From NCBI GenBank assembly GCA_012719645.1, contig JAAXZX010000034.1:1-59969 (forward strand): a stretch of 59,969 nt of DNA, given 5' to 3'. Of this stretch, positions 1-6,385 are shown piece by piece. Below the pieces are notes generated by a model, which saw nothing but the letters and a program-made list of their open reading frames with translations, did not search any database and was not told the DNA's origin. Source of the DNA: Clostridiaceae bacterium (GTDB lineage Bacteria; Bacillota; Clostridia; DSM-8532). Every line of letters begins with the position of its first letter. Position 1 is the stretch's first letter. The position numbers and the translations under genes were made by a program.

Positions 1-47
1 AAAGCGCAAGCGGATATCCCTGTCCATGAAAAATACATGATGATAGG

Positions 48-71
48 CAGGCCGCCGGGGATGGCGGCCTG
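48..71. repeat. GC-rich hairpin at window start
   Basis: A 9-bp perfect inverted repeat (48-56 with 63-71) encloses a 6-base loop. It lies just after the stop of the leftward gene at 91-357. Neither side has a good T-run, so it is at best a weak terminator. Bases 1-47 show no gene. Confidence 0.4.
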
Positions 72-90
72 TTCCGTTATTGAACCATAT

Positions 91-357
91 TCATTGCCGC
101 TGGGCGTCTTTACGTGCATACATCCTGTAAACAGCGCCCATTGCCAGGGAAATAAGGATTATATACAGCGACAGGCCGATCAGGATACGGGATGCCCTGA
201 GTTCGGGCATGATTACCGCAAGGGCGCTGCAAAAGACAATTCCATAGGCATTATAGGCCAATGAGATAAATGAATGCACGGTTGACCTGCCCTGCTCCTC
301 GATCTTTTTCTGCAGCCAGTCCTCCAGACTGCTTAACCGTTCACGATGATATGGCAT
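91..357 (-). CDS. small two-helix membrane protein, unknown function
   Basis: An 88-residue protein. The first ~28 residues are charged and amphipathic. Two hydrophobic segments follow, roughly residues 30-50 and 58-77, and the tail is basic (RMYARKDAQRQ), so two membrane helices with a cytoplasmic C-terminus are likely. The ATG at 357 has a GGAGG about six bases upstream on the minus strand (363-367), which supports this as a real gene. I recognise no family. It diverges from the spore gene yyaC, with about 120 bases between them. Confidence 0.6.
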   Translation of the reverse strand: MPYHRERLSSLEDWLQKKIEEQGRSTVHSFISLAYNAYGIVFCSALAVIMPELRASRILIGLSLYIILISLAMGAVYRMYARKDAQRQ

Positions 358-480
358 GAATTCCTCCAGTGGCAGCTAAGCTGCAAATGGCCGCAGTTGC
401 AGCATATGGGCCAAAATGGATCCGCAATAGTATATTGGGACATGCTGCGGGAATACTTATTTATTGAGTAAACGGGAAAG

Positions 481-1101
481 TTGAGTGTAAGTTTGGACGG
501 AAAAGGCTATTTCAGGTCTGACGATAAATTCGCAGCATTCAAGGTCGCCCGGGCCGTATCTGAACTGATGGCCGCAGACGGCCTTAAACATAGAAAAGAA
601 CCACATTGCAGAAGACCCATCGTAGTGATGTGTATCGGCACCGACAGGTCAACCGGTGATTCTCTGGGACCCCTGGTGGGCGATATGCTCAGTAAATGGA
701 AGCTGCCGGGGGTTCATGTACTGGGTACCCTCGAGGAACCGGTCCATGCAAAAAACCTGGAGGAAGTGATGTTTAAAACATCCTATCAGCTTCCCTGCGC
801 ATATATGGTGGCCATCGACGCATCGCTGGGGATACTTGAGCATGTGGGCAGCATATCCGTGGGCCGTGGGCCCATCAGGCCGGGCGCCGGGCTTAAGAAG
901 AACCTCCCGCCAGTAGGGGATATGCATATCACCGGCATCGTAAACACTGGCGGGTTTATGGATTTTCTGGTGCTCCAGAGCACGAGGTTGTCACTGGTCA
1001 TGCGCATGGCCGACATAATCGCCCGCGGCGTGCATATGGCCGTAAATGAGTTTATCACCTTGCCAATACGCGGCAACCTGACACTGACAAAACAGAATTA
1101 A
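481..1101 (+). CDS. yyaC: YyaC-family spore protein (germination-protease-like fold)
   Basis: A 206-residue protein matching the YyaC/DUF1256 family, sporulation proteins related in fold to the germination protease Gpr. The diagnostic stretch is near residue 50: MCIGTDRSTGDSLGPLVGD, followed by VLGTLEEPVHAKNL and later an AIDASLG segment. In this family the acidic residues in such motifs resemble the peptidase site, but the exact role is not settled. The start is uncertain. TTG 481 lies directly against GGGAAAG (474-480), so the in-frame TTG at 493 would have better spacing. Its presence argues that the organism sporulates. Confidence 0.85.
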   Translation: MSVSLDGKGYFRSDDKFAAFKVARAVSELMAADGLKHRKEPHCRRPIVVMCIGTDRSTGDSLGPLVGDMLSKWKLPGVHVLGTLEEPVHAKNLEEVMFKTSYQLPCAYMVAIDASLGILEHVGSISVGRGPIRPGAGLKKNLPPVGDMHITGIVNTGGFMDFLVLQSTRLSLVMRMADIIARGVHMAVNEFITLPIRGNLTLTKQN

Positions 1102-1113
1102 TTCCATCCAAGG

Positions 1114-1142
1114 TTTTTAATTTCCACACCAGGGTATATAAT
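1114..1142 (+). promoter_or_regulatory. possible SigA promoter of rubredoxin
   Basis: A perfect -10 TATAAT (1137-1142) lies 17 bases after a poor -35 (TTTTTA, 1114-1119). The predicted transcript has a leader of about 75 bases containing two small inverted repeats (1164-1179 and 1179-1199) before the SD. Confidence 0.45.
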
Positions 1143-1225
1143 CAATAATCAGGCAATATCATTAAGGGGATGCCCCCTTTGACGGGATATTGCTGTCAAA
1201 TAGTTGATTCGAAAGGAGCATTGTT

Positions 1226-1384
1226 ATGGAAAAATGGGTTTGTACTGTATGCGGTTATGTTTATGATCCTGAAGTTGGTGATCCCGAAAACGGGATAGAA
1301 CCCGGGACCCCGTTTGAAGATCTTCCTGATGACTGGGTATGCCCCGATTGTGGTGTGGAAAAGGATATGTTTGAAAAGGAATAA
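1226..1384 (+). CDS. rubredoxin
   Basis: A 52-residue rubredoxin, a small electron carrier binding one iron through four cysteines. The two CxxC knuckles are CTVCGY near residue 6 and CPDCGV near residue 39. Between them lie the family's aromatic and acidic residues ([26 protein letters not shown]). Length is normal. ATG 1226 follows AAAGGAG (1212-1218). Rubredoxins in anaerobes commonly serve oxygen and peroxide reduction, but no partner gene is adjacent. A strong terminator follows, so it is probably monocistronic. Confidence 0.97.
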   Translation: MEKWVCTVCGYVYDPEVGDPENGIEPGTPFEDLPDDWVCPDCGVEKDMFEKE

Positions 1385-1420
1385 AAGGTCAACGGATTTG
1401 TTCCGGGAATTTCCTCACTC

Positions 1421-1470
1421 CCCCGGTGATGCGCCGGTACCTTGGCGCCTTCACCGGGGCTTTTGCGTTT
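1421..1470 (+). terminator. terminator after rubredoxin
   Basis: A 9-bp outer stem (CCCCGGTGA 1421-1429 with TCACCGGGG 1451-1459) is extended by an inner GCGCC/GGCGC stem (1431-1435, 1444-1448). A T-rich tail follows (CTTTTGCGTTT). Confidence 0.8.
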
Positions 1471-1486
1471 ACCGGCCATTAAACAG

Positions 1487-1513
1487 CAGGTTCAGGCCAT
1501 GGATTTGAACCTG
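1487..1513. repeat. 8-bp perfect inverted repeat in intergenic DNA
   Basis: CAGGTTCA (1487-1494) and TGAACCTG (1506-1513) are separated by 11 bases. The region between the rubredoxin terminator and the tRNA promoter (1471-1643) has no convincing gene, and the role of this dyad is unknown. Confidence 0.4.
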
Positions 1514-1643
1514 ATATGACCTTTGCAATGCAGTATGCATATGGTGCGAAAGGCGTCCGCAGCGGCATGGGCTCAGGCCGTGAAAACACAGAAGGGAAGC
1601 CGGATCAGGTTAAAAAAGGTCATACTTTTTTTGTTTTAGCGTA

Positions 1644-1672
1644 TTGACAGGATGCTCAGGATTTTGTATACT
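1644..1672 (+). promoter_or_regulatory. SigA promoter of the tRNA operon
   Basis: TTGACA (1644-1649), a 17-base spacer and TATACT (1667-1672): near-consensus. It sits 27 bases before the first tRNA. Confidence 0.9.
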
Positions 1673-1699
1673 GATAAAGCGCGCTGACCGAGACGGCAT

Positions 1700-1775
1700 G
1701 GGAATATAGCTCAGCTGGGAGAGCACCTGCCTTACAAGCAGGGGGTCATAGGTTCGAGCCCTATTGTTCCCACCA
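1700..1775 (+). tRNA. tRNA-Val (TAC)
   Basis: A 76-base cloverleaf. Acceptor GGGAATA pairs with TGTTCCC, the anticodon loop is CTTACAA with TAC at 1733-1735, and CCA is encoded. First gene of a five-tRNA operon. Confidence 0.97.
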
Positions 1776-1781
1776 GGGTAT

Positions 1782-1858
1782 GGCCCGGTAGTTCAGATGG
1801 TTAGAACGCTAGCCTGTCACGCTAGAGGCCGAGGGTTCGAGTCCCTTCCGGGTCGCCA
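1782..1858 (+). tRNA. tRNA-Asp (GTC)
   Basis: Acceptor GGCCCGG pairs with CCGGGTC, the anticodon loop is CTGTCAC with GTC at 1816-1818, and CCA is encoded. It starts six bases after tRNA-Val. Confidence 0.97.
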
Positions 1859-1895
1859 ATTATCCACAGGAGGCAAGGCTTTCTGTGGCTGACTT

Positions 1896-1971
<76 letters not shown>

Positions 1972-2001
1972 CGGATTTTTGTCAAAGCAGAAATCCTTTT
2001 T

Positions 2002-2076
2002 GCGGGATTAACTCAGTGGTAGAGTGTCACCTTGCCAAGGTGAAAGTCGCGAGTTCGAATCTCGTATCCCGCTCCA
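2002..2076 (+). tRNA. tRNA-Gly (GCC)
   Basis: Acceptor GCGGGAT pairs with ATCCCGC, the anticodon loop is TTGCCAA with GCC at 2034-2036, and CCA is encoded. Confidence 0.97.
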
Positions 2077-2168
2077 AAGATAATGTCCGCAGAGAGTATA
2101 TCGCGGGAGATGTATTCTTCTGCGGCATTTTTATCAGGTCATGCTTGCGGTGCAAGTGTGACCCGCGC

Positions 2169-2243
<75 letters not shown>

Positions 2244-2244
2244 G

Positions 2245-2294
2245 AAAAGATCCTCAAAAGCTTATGTTACGGAGCTTTTGAGGATCTTTTATTC
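2245..2294 (+). terminator. terminator of the tRNA operon
   Basis: An 18-bp perfect stem (2245-2262 with 2273-2290) has a 10-base loop. The 3' arm ends in a TTTT run that continues as ATT. Confidence 0.92.
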
Positions 2295-2310
2295 CCTGCG
2301 CAATTTCAAT

Positions 2311-2331
2311 TAAAAATGTACCAATCGGTAC
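2311..2331 (-). terminator. weak terminator candidate after the SecB-like gene
   Basis: Read leftward, GTACC (2331-2327) and GGTAC (2322-2318) form a short stem followed by ATTTTTA. A second small dyad (CCCGG 2331-2335, CCGGG 2347-2351) lies between it and the stop codon. The stem is short, so confidence is low. Confidence 0.4.
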
Positions 2332-2360
2332 CCGGTATTATCGATTCCGGGTTTAGGTCT

Positions 2361-2816
2361 TTAATCAGTTGCTGATTCTGACTGTTTTTTTTCTTTCAGC
2401 GCCAGGACATTAACCATTGGTATCCTCACCGGAGGGTTTATGCCTGATTGACTGGTAACGCTCAGAATGAATGATCTTGATATTTGGGACAGAGTAACAA
2501 CGCCATTTAGCTCAAGCATTTGCCTAAAATGTTCCATGGTTAGCTTTTCATTATTACCAACGAATGCCCCCTCCATTTTCAGGATAAATTTGAACAGGTT
2601 TCTTCTTCCTGCTTTAGCCTTGCCGTTCACAATAAACTCAATAATCCCGAAATGCTCATTACCAGAACTCTCTGCTTTTTTGATATTGTAATCAAATTCA
2701 AATCCGGTTGTAATTTTCTGGCCCTTAGAGTTTATTGTATTTGTTTCAAGATAAAACTGTGATACACGATTTCCAATAAACTGAAAATCAGCCATAACCT
2801 CTTCTCCATTAACCAT
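2361..2816 (-). CDS. SecB-like chaperone of a toxin-antitoxin-chaperone module
   Basis: A 151-residue protein with the length and strand-rich pattern of SecB-like proteins. An N-terminal MADFQFIGNRVSQFYLE strand is followed by FEFDYNI and FGIIEFIVNG. The C-terminus has the characteristic ending LELNGVVTLSQISRSFIL and PPVRIPMVNVLAL. It lies directly after a HigA-like antitoxin, which is the TAC arrangement in which a solitary SecB-like chaperone protects its antitoxin. The ATG at 2816 overlaps the antitoxin stop (TAATG). An internal ATG at 2795 has its own SD (GGAGAAGAGG), giving 144 residues. Canonical SecB is mainly proteobacterial, so a TAC role is much more likely than general export. The family call is by pattern, not alignment. 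Confidence 0.75.
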   Translation of the reverse strand: MVNGEEVMADFQFIGNRVSQFYLETNTINSKGQKITTGFEFDYNIKKAESSGNEHFGIIEFIVNGKAKAGRRNLFKFILKMEGAFVGNNEKLTMEHFRQMLELNGVVTLSQISRSFILSVTSQSGINPPVRIPMVNVLALKEKKQSESATD

Positions 2817-3202
2817 TATCCCACCGCCAAATCAAAATCAACGTTACCTCTGCTATTCTCCTGATTTTCCCAGTAATCAATTACTGAATAGGGCTGATCA
2901 TGTACATTGCAGCCAAAACTAATGATAAGATTCCAACCAAGCTTCTTGGATATTTTCCAAAGTAGTTCAATCGAAAAGTTATATTCACCACTTTCCAGTT
3001 TTGAAACCATTGCCTGACTAACACCTAAAATATCAGCAAGTTTTTTCTGGGACCAACCCCTGCTTTTTCTGTAATCGTATATTCTAGTAGAAATATCGTA
3101 CAAGATGTCGTACAATTCCGTAATGGATTCAAGCGGTTCATCACACAAATCATTCAGAAAGTCCAAAGTGTTTTTCAGTTCAACCTTTTTATCACTCATC
3201 AT
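2816..3202 (-). CDS. HigA-like HTH antitoxin of the TAC module
   Basis: A 128-residue protein. Residues ~1-43 are acidic and helical. An XRE-type helix-turn-helix follows at ~44-95 (GWSQKKLADILGVSQAMVSK, LESGEYNFS). The C-terminal tail after the HTH (~96-128) is aromatic and exposed-looking (QPYSVIDYWENQ), which is where chaperone-dependent antitoxins carry the chaperone-addiction segment; that role here is inference. ATG 3202 overlaps the toxin stop by four bases (ATGA), and its own stop overlaps the chaperone ATG. The trio therefore looks translationally coupled. It probably neutralises the toxin and represses the operon through the repeats at 3651-3706. Confidence 0.82.
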   Translation of the reverse strand: MMSDKKVELKNTLDFLNDLCDEPLESITELYDILYDISTRIYDYRKSRGWSQKKLADILGVSQAMVSKLESGEYNFSIELLWKISKKLGWNLIISFGCNVHDQPYSVIDYWENQENSRGNVDFDLAVG

Positions 3203-3627
3203 AAATTCTCCCCTTCCAGTATGAATCCTTCCTCTATTTCTTTCAATCTCTCAAGCGCAATACTTATATTTTTAGAATAGCTATCCTTACCTCTATTGCT
3301 ATTCTTCTCTTCAAATCCGCACAATAGAACAATGATCTTTCGTACTGGTGCATCCATAAAAGTGCAGATTATCCGGATGTTTTTAACCATAGCAAACTTG
3401 ATGGAATACAAATCTTTTTCCTTAAGCTTTTCAAACCATCTGGACTCCGTAGATCTATGCATTTTTTTCTCAATATAATATAGTTTCCTGCGGAATATCT
3501 CGGCAAACTTTTTATGTATTCCACTTTTCTCAAGTATACTTTTCAGGTCATCCTCAAATCTGGGATGATGATATATCACCGGGCTGTTAAATTGTTGGGG
3601 GTAATATACCTTACATAGCTTCAGCAT
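3199..3627 (-). CDS. HigB/RelE-like toxin (Gp49-like) of the TAC module
   Basis: About 142 residues from ATG 3627. The central and C-terminal pattern is typical of the phage Gp49-like/HigB branch of RelE-ParE toxins, usually ribosome-dependent mRNA interferases: LYSIKFAMVKNIRIICTF, then KIIVLLCGFEEKNS and SYSKNISIALERLKEIEEG. An upstream in-frame TTG (3639) is possible, but GAGG (3635-3638) fits ATG 3627 at seven-base spacing. First gene of the leftward toxin-antitoxin-chaperone operon. Base composition is AT-richer than the flanking genes, suggesting acquisition. Confidence 0.82.
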   Translation of the reverse strand: MLKLCKVYYPQQFNSPVIYHHPRFEDDLKSILEKSGIHKKFAEIFRRKLYYIEKKMHRSTESRWFEKLKEKDLYSIKFAMVKNIRIICTFMDAPVRKIIVLLCGFEEKNSNRGKDSYSKNISIALERLKEIEEGFILEGENL

Positions 3628-3642
3628 GCTGAACCTCAATAT

Positions 3643-3671
3643 AGTATATTACCTATAGGTTATAAATGCAA
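3643..3671 (-). promoter_or_regulatory. promoter of the TAC operon
   Basis: On the minus strand, TTGCAT (3671-3666), a 17-base spacer and TATACT (3648-3643). The perfect palindrome ACCTATAGGT lies entirely inside the spacer, as expected for an autorepressor site. Confidence 0.78.
3651..3664. promoter_or_regulatory. operator-like repeat 1 of the TAC module
   Basis: ACCTATAGGTTATA. Its first ten bases are a perfect palindrome. It matches the sequence at 3693-3706 at 13 of 14 positions. Probable antitoxin binding site (inference). Confidence 0.65.
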
Positions 3672-3692
3672 CACTATTTTTGCTAAAAAATA

Positions 3693-3706
3693 ACCTATAA
3701 GTTATA
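3693..3706. promoter_or_regulatory. operator-like repeat 2 of the TAC module
   Basis: ACCTATAAGTTATA, one mismatch from repeat 1 and starting exactly 42 bases away. That is about four helical turns, so bound proteins would sit on the same DNA face. Confidence 0.6.
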
Positions 3707-3712
3707 TATACC

Positions 3713-3937
3713 ATGCTAAATAGTAGTTTATTCATCTATGAGCAAATTTTATTAGCAATTATTATCCATTATACAATTGATTTAAATATGTTTCTACATA
3801 TATTTACAAATGTAGAAAATAGTAAATGTTTAAAGGAAACGCCAGTTATCTCAGGAATAATACACATATATAAGCCACGTGATTCAAAAAAGACTTATGA
3901 ATTAATAAAAACGATCAGTAATGCTATAGAAAAATAA
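3713..3937 (+). CDS. doubtful AT-rich reading frame, possible remnant
   Basis: A 74-codon frame opposite in direction to the TAC operon. The first ~35 residues are hydrophobic (IYEQILLAIIIHYTIDLNMF) and the rest is charged, ending KTISNAIEK. There is no SD before the ATG and I recognise no family. Composition is very AT-rich, like the toxin block. It may be non-coding or the decayed tail of another gene. Confidence 0.2.
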   Translation: MLNSSLFIYEQILLAIIIHYTIDLNMFLHIFTNVENSKCLKETPVISGIIHIYKPRDSKKTYELIKTISNAIEK

Positions 3938-3963
3938 AAAGCCGGGATATAAGTCCCGGCTTT
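3930..3963 (-). terminator. terminator of the chemoreceptor gene
   Basis: A 10-bp stem (3938-3947 with 3954-3963) and 6-base loop. On the minus strand it is followed by TTTTTATTTTT, so it terminates the leftward gene ending at 3980. Confidence 0.82.
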
Positions 3964-3979
3964 ATGAACTGTTACTGTC

Positions 3980-6070
3980 CTACACCCTGAACAACGACAC
4001 GGCTTCGAGAAGTTTTTCCGCGCTTTCCTTCACGGCCTTAACCTGTTCCAGCACCTCCTGGGACCTTTGCGCCACGAGGTTTGTTTCGTTGGCCATTTCC
4101 ATGGTATCGGAGGCACCCTCTACCGCCGCCCTGGAAACGTCGTTTATGGCCTTGATAATGCTTTGTACTGAAGAGTACAGCTCCTGGGAAGTGGCGCTGA
4201 ACTCTGTCACCATTTCATCTATCATGTGCGCGTCTTTGTTATACTGCTTTCCTGTTTCGACAAGCATGTCGTAATCTTTTGCGACCTTTCCGTCCAGGAA
4301 ACTGAGCACCTGCTCCGAGCTTTCAGAAAGGTGATGCACAGACTCCAGGACCTGCTGGGTAATATTCTGTATCTCTGTGGCGGTTTCCCTCGAACTCTCT
4401 GCCAGTTTCCTTATCTCTTCGGCAACAACCGCAAAACCGCTGCCCGATTCGCCGGCCCGCGCCGCCTCTATCGCTGCGTTCAACGCCAGCAGGTTTGTCT
4501 GGGAGGCTATCTCCAGGATGGCGTCTGAAAGCACGTTTATCCGTTCTACGGCCCTTGATTTTTCTATTGCTTCCCTGAGCCTGGCCTCATTGTTCCGAAG
4601 TATATCCTGCGCGCTTTTCTGCGATTCTTCCGCGCTCTTTCGCAATCCGTCCGCCCTGGAGCTGACTTCGCCGGCGGATTCAGCCCCTTGCTGGGCTTTG
4701 ACGGCGATGGATTCAATTGCCGATTCGATTTCTGTGGTTGTGGCGTTCATTTCCTCGGCCATGGCTGATGTTTCTTCCATCTTCGCCGACAGGTCCTGGG
4801 TTATGGATGCCATAACACTGATCTGGTCTGTAAGCCTGGCCATGTTCTCACCTGTGACCGAATTGGCCTGTTCCACCCGTTTTGCTTCCTGGATGACATT
4901 TTTGATAATCCCTGCAACATTATCATTAATCTTTTTGAATCCCCTGGCGAGTTCGCCTATCTCATCGCGCCTTTCGGCATACTTTTCGTTCAGGCCGGCT
5001 GTGAAATCGCCCTCCGACATGGTCAGGCACTGGTCCGTTAATTCCACAACAGGTTTGGATATGTTTTTGCCTATGAAATAGGAAACCACAAAACCCGCTG
5101 CAAGGAAGACGCCGGATACGGCCAGGATAATCCAATTCAGCCCGGATAAGGAGGACATGATTTCATTCCTGTCAACCGATACGGCAATGGACCAGCCATA
5201 GCCTGTAACAGGGGCAAAGCCTGCCACTTTTGATATGCCTTTATATTTATACATCGCAAAACCTGTCTCGCCTTCAGTCATTTTTTTCTGGACCTCGGCG
5301 AAGTTTTCAAACCCCAGGTAATTGCCGTTTAATGATTCTTCAACGGTAGCGGAGGTCACCGCATCCACGCCTTCGGAGGAATCTGACGATATGGTCCGGG
5401 TAGCCCCGGTATTGGCATCGGTGGGGTGGTTTTCAATAATGTCAAACAGCAGTCGGGTGTCGGCATGGGCTATTGTCCGCCCCGATTTGTTTATGATAAA
5501 GGCTTCGCCCGTGTTTCCAAATTTGATTCTCCTTGCGAATTCGCTGAGTTCCAGTCCATCCCTTACTGCCATCAGCACGCCTGAAACCTCATTGCCTGCC
5601 TTAACCGGAACCGCGTAGATCATAACTATGTCAGTCCCGTTCTCATCATAAACAGGGTCTGATACTGCGTTATCACCTGACAGCGCTGTTTTGAACAAGG
5701 GGCTGTCCTTCATGTCCATAACCTCACCGGTATTGGTTATGGCCTTTCCATTCCTGTCTGCCAGCATCATCCTCAGATGTCCGGACCTTTTGGCCTCTGC
5801 ATCCAGGATTGAAACAATACGGGCATAATCATTGTCCTGCAGTCCTCTCCGGGCTTCGGAGGAGGCCATCAGGCTCAGTACATCAAGCTGGTTGCGAATG
5901 CTGTCATCGATTGTCAATGAGGCTTCGACAGCAAATTTCGGCATGGTTTCATTGAGGATGTCTGTTAATGCGCCGTATGAAACGAAATATGACGTTATTC
6001 CCAGCCCCAGGCAGACGAATAATATGAGCACGCTGAATGATACGATGATGCGCAAGCCTATGCTCTTCAT
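3980..6070 (-). CDS. methyl-accepting chemotaxis protein, dCache type
   Basis: A 696-residue transmembrane chemoreceptor that would pass ligand signals to CheA/CheW. TM1 is at ~7-29, followed by a large extracytoplasmic region to ~305 with dCache features ([54 protein letters not shown]). TM2 is at ~312-334 and HAMP at ~335-388. A long coiled-coil signalling domain follows, with the conserved tip near 515-560 ([34 protein letters not shown]). There is no C-terminal CheB/CheR-tethering pentapeptide. ATG 6070 has an excellent SD (AAGGAGG). It diverges from a c-di-GMP protein. Confidence 0.95.
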   Translation of the reverse strand: MKSIGLRIIVSFSVLILFVCLGLGITSYFVSYGALTDILNETMPKFAVEASLTIDDSIRNQLDVLSLMASSEARRGLQDNDYARIVSILDAEAKRSGHLRMMLADRNGKAITNTGEVMDMKDSPLFKTALSGDNAVSDPVYDENGTDIVMIYAVPVKAGNEVSGVLMAVRDGLELSEFARRIKFGNTGEAFIINKSGRTIAHADTRLLFDIIENHPTDANTGATRTISSDSSEGVDAVTSATVEESLNGNYLGFENFAEVQKKMTEGETGFAMYKYKGISKVAGFAPVTGYGWSIAVSVDRNEIMSSLSGLNWIILAVSGVFLAAGFVVSYFIGKNISKPVVELTDQCLTMSEGDFTAGLNEKYAERRDEIGELARGFKKINDNVAGIIKNVIQEAKRVEQANSVTGENMARLTDQISVMASITQDLSAKMEETSAMAEEMNATTTEIESAIESIAVKAQQGAESAGEVSSRADGLRKSAEESQKSAQDILRNNEARLREAIEKSRAVERINVLSDAILEIASQTNLLALNAAIEAARAGESGSGFAVVAEEIRKLAESSRETATEIQNITQQVLESVHHLSESSEQVLSFLDGKVAKDYDMLVETGKQYNKDAHMIDEMVTEFSATSQELYSSVQSIIKAINDVSRAAVEGASDTMEMANETNLVAQRSQEVLEQVKAVKESAEKLLEAVSLFRV

Positions 6071-6385
6071 CAGGTTCCCTCCTTAAAATGCATGGGACAG
6101 GTTATCCTGCCGCTAAACCATATTTACCAGCTTAGCCTGATTTAAATCATACAATTTAGATCAAAAAGTGAGGTTTACTTCCAGAATGGCATCCTGCAGG
6201 AAAAACAGGCACGGAAAACCAATGGGCTTTAACCTGAAATCTGCGTTCCATGTAGCTTTTCCGGAATAAAGCGACCAACTGTAATGTTTTTGTATAAAAA
6301 TGACCGATATATAAATGAACAGTTGTTTTCTCGTATTATTATGCAGATTATGCTGCCCCAATGATCAATTAACGGGTGAGATGAA
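6071..6385. other. divergent intergenic region, chemoreceptor / c-di-GMP protein
   Basis: 315 bases without a gene. A GACCGATAT at 6302-6310 preceded by TAAT (6282-6285) resembles a flagellar SigD promoter facing the c-di-GMP gene, but the spacing (17) and -35 are imperfect. I see no clear SigA promoter on either strand. Confidence 0.3.

Noticed and set aside
37-264. Plus-strand frame at the window start
   Set aside because: It runs through a GC hairpin and opposite the membrane-protein gene at 91-357, which has a good SD.
2361-2816. Housekeeping SecB export chaperone
   Set aside because: Overlap with a HigA-like antitoxin and the phylogenetic context favour a dedicated TAC chaperone.
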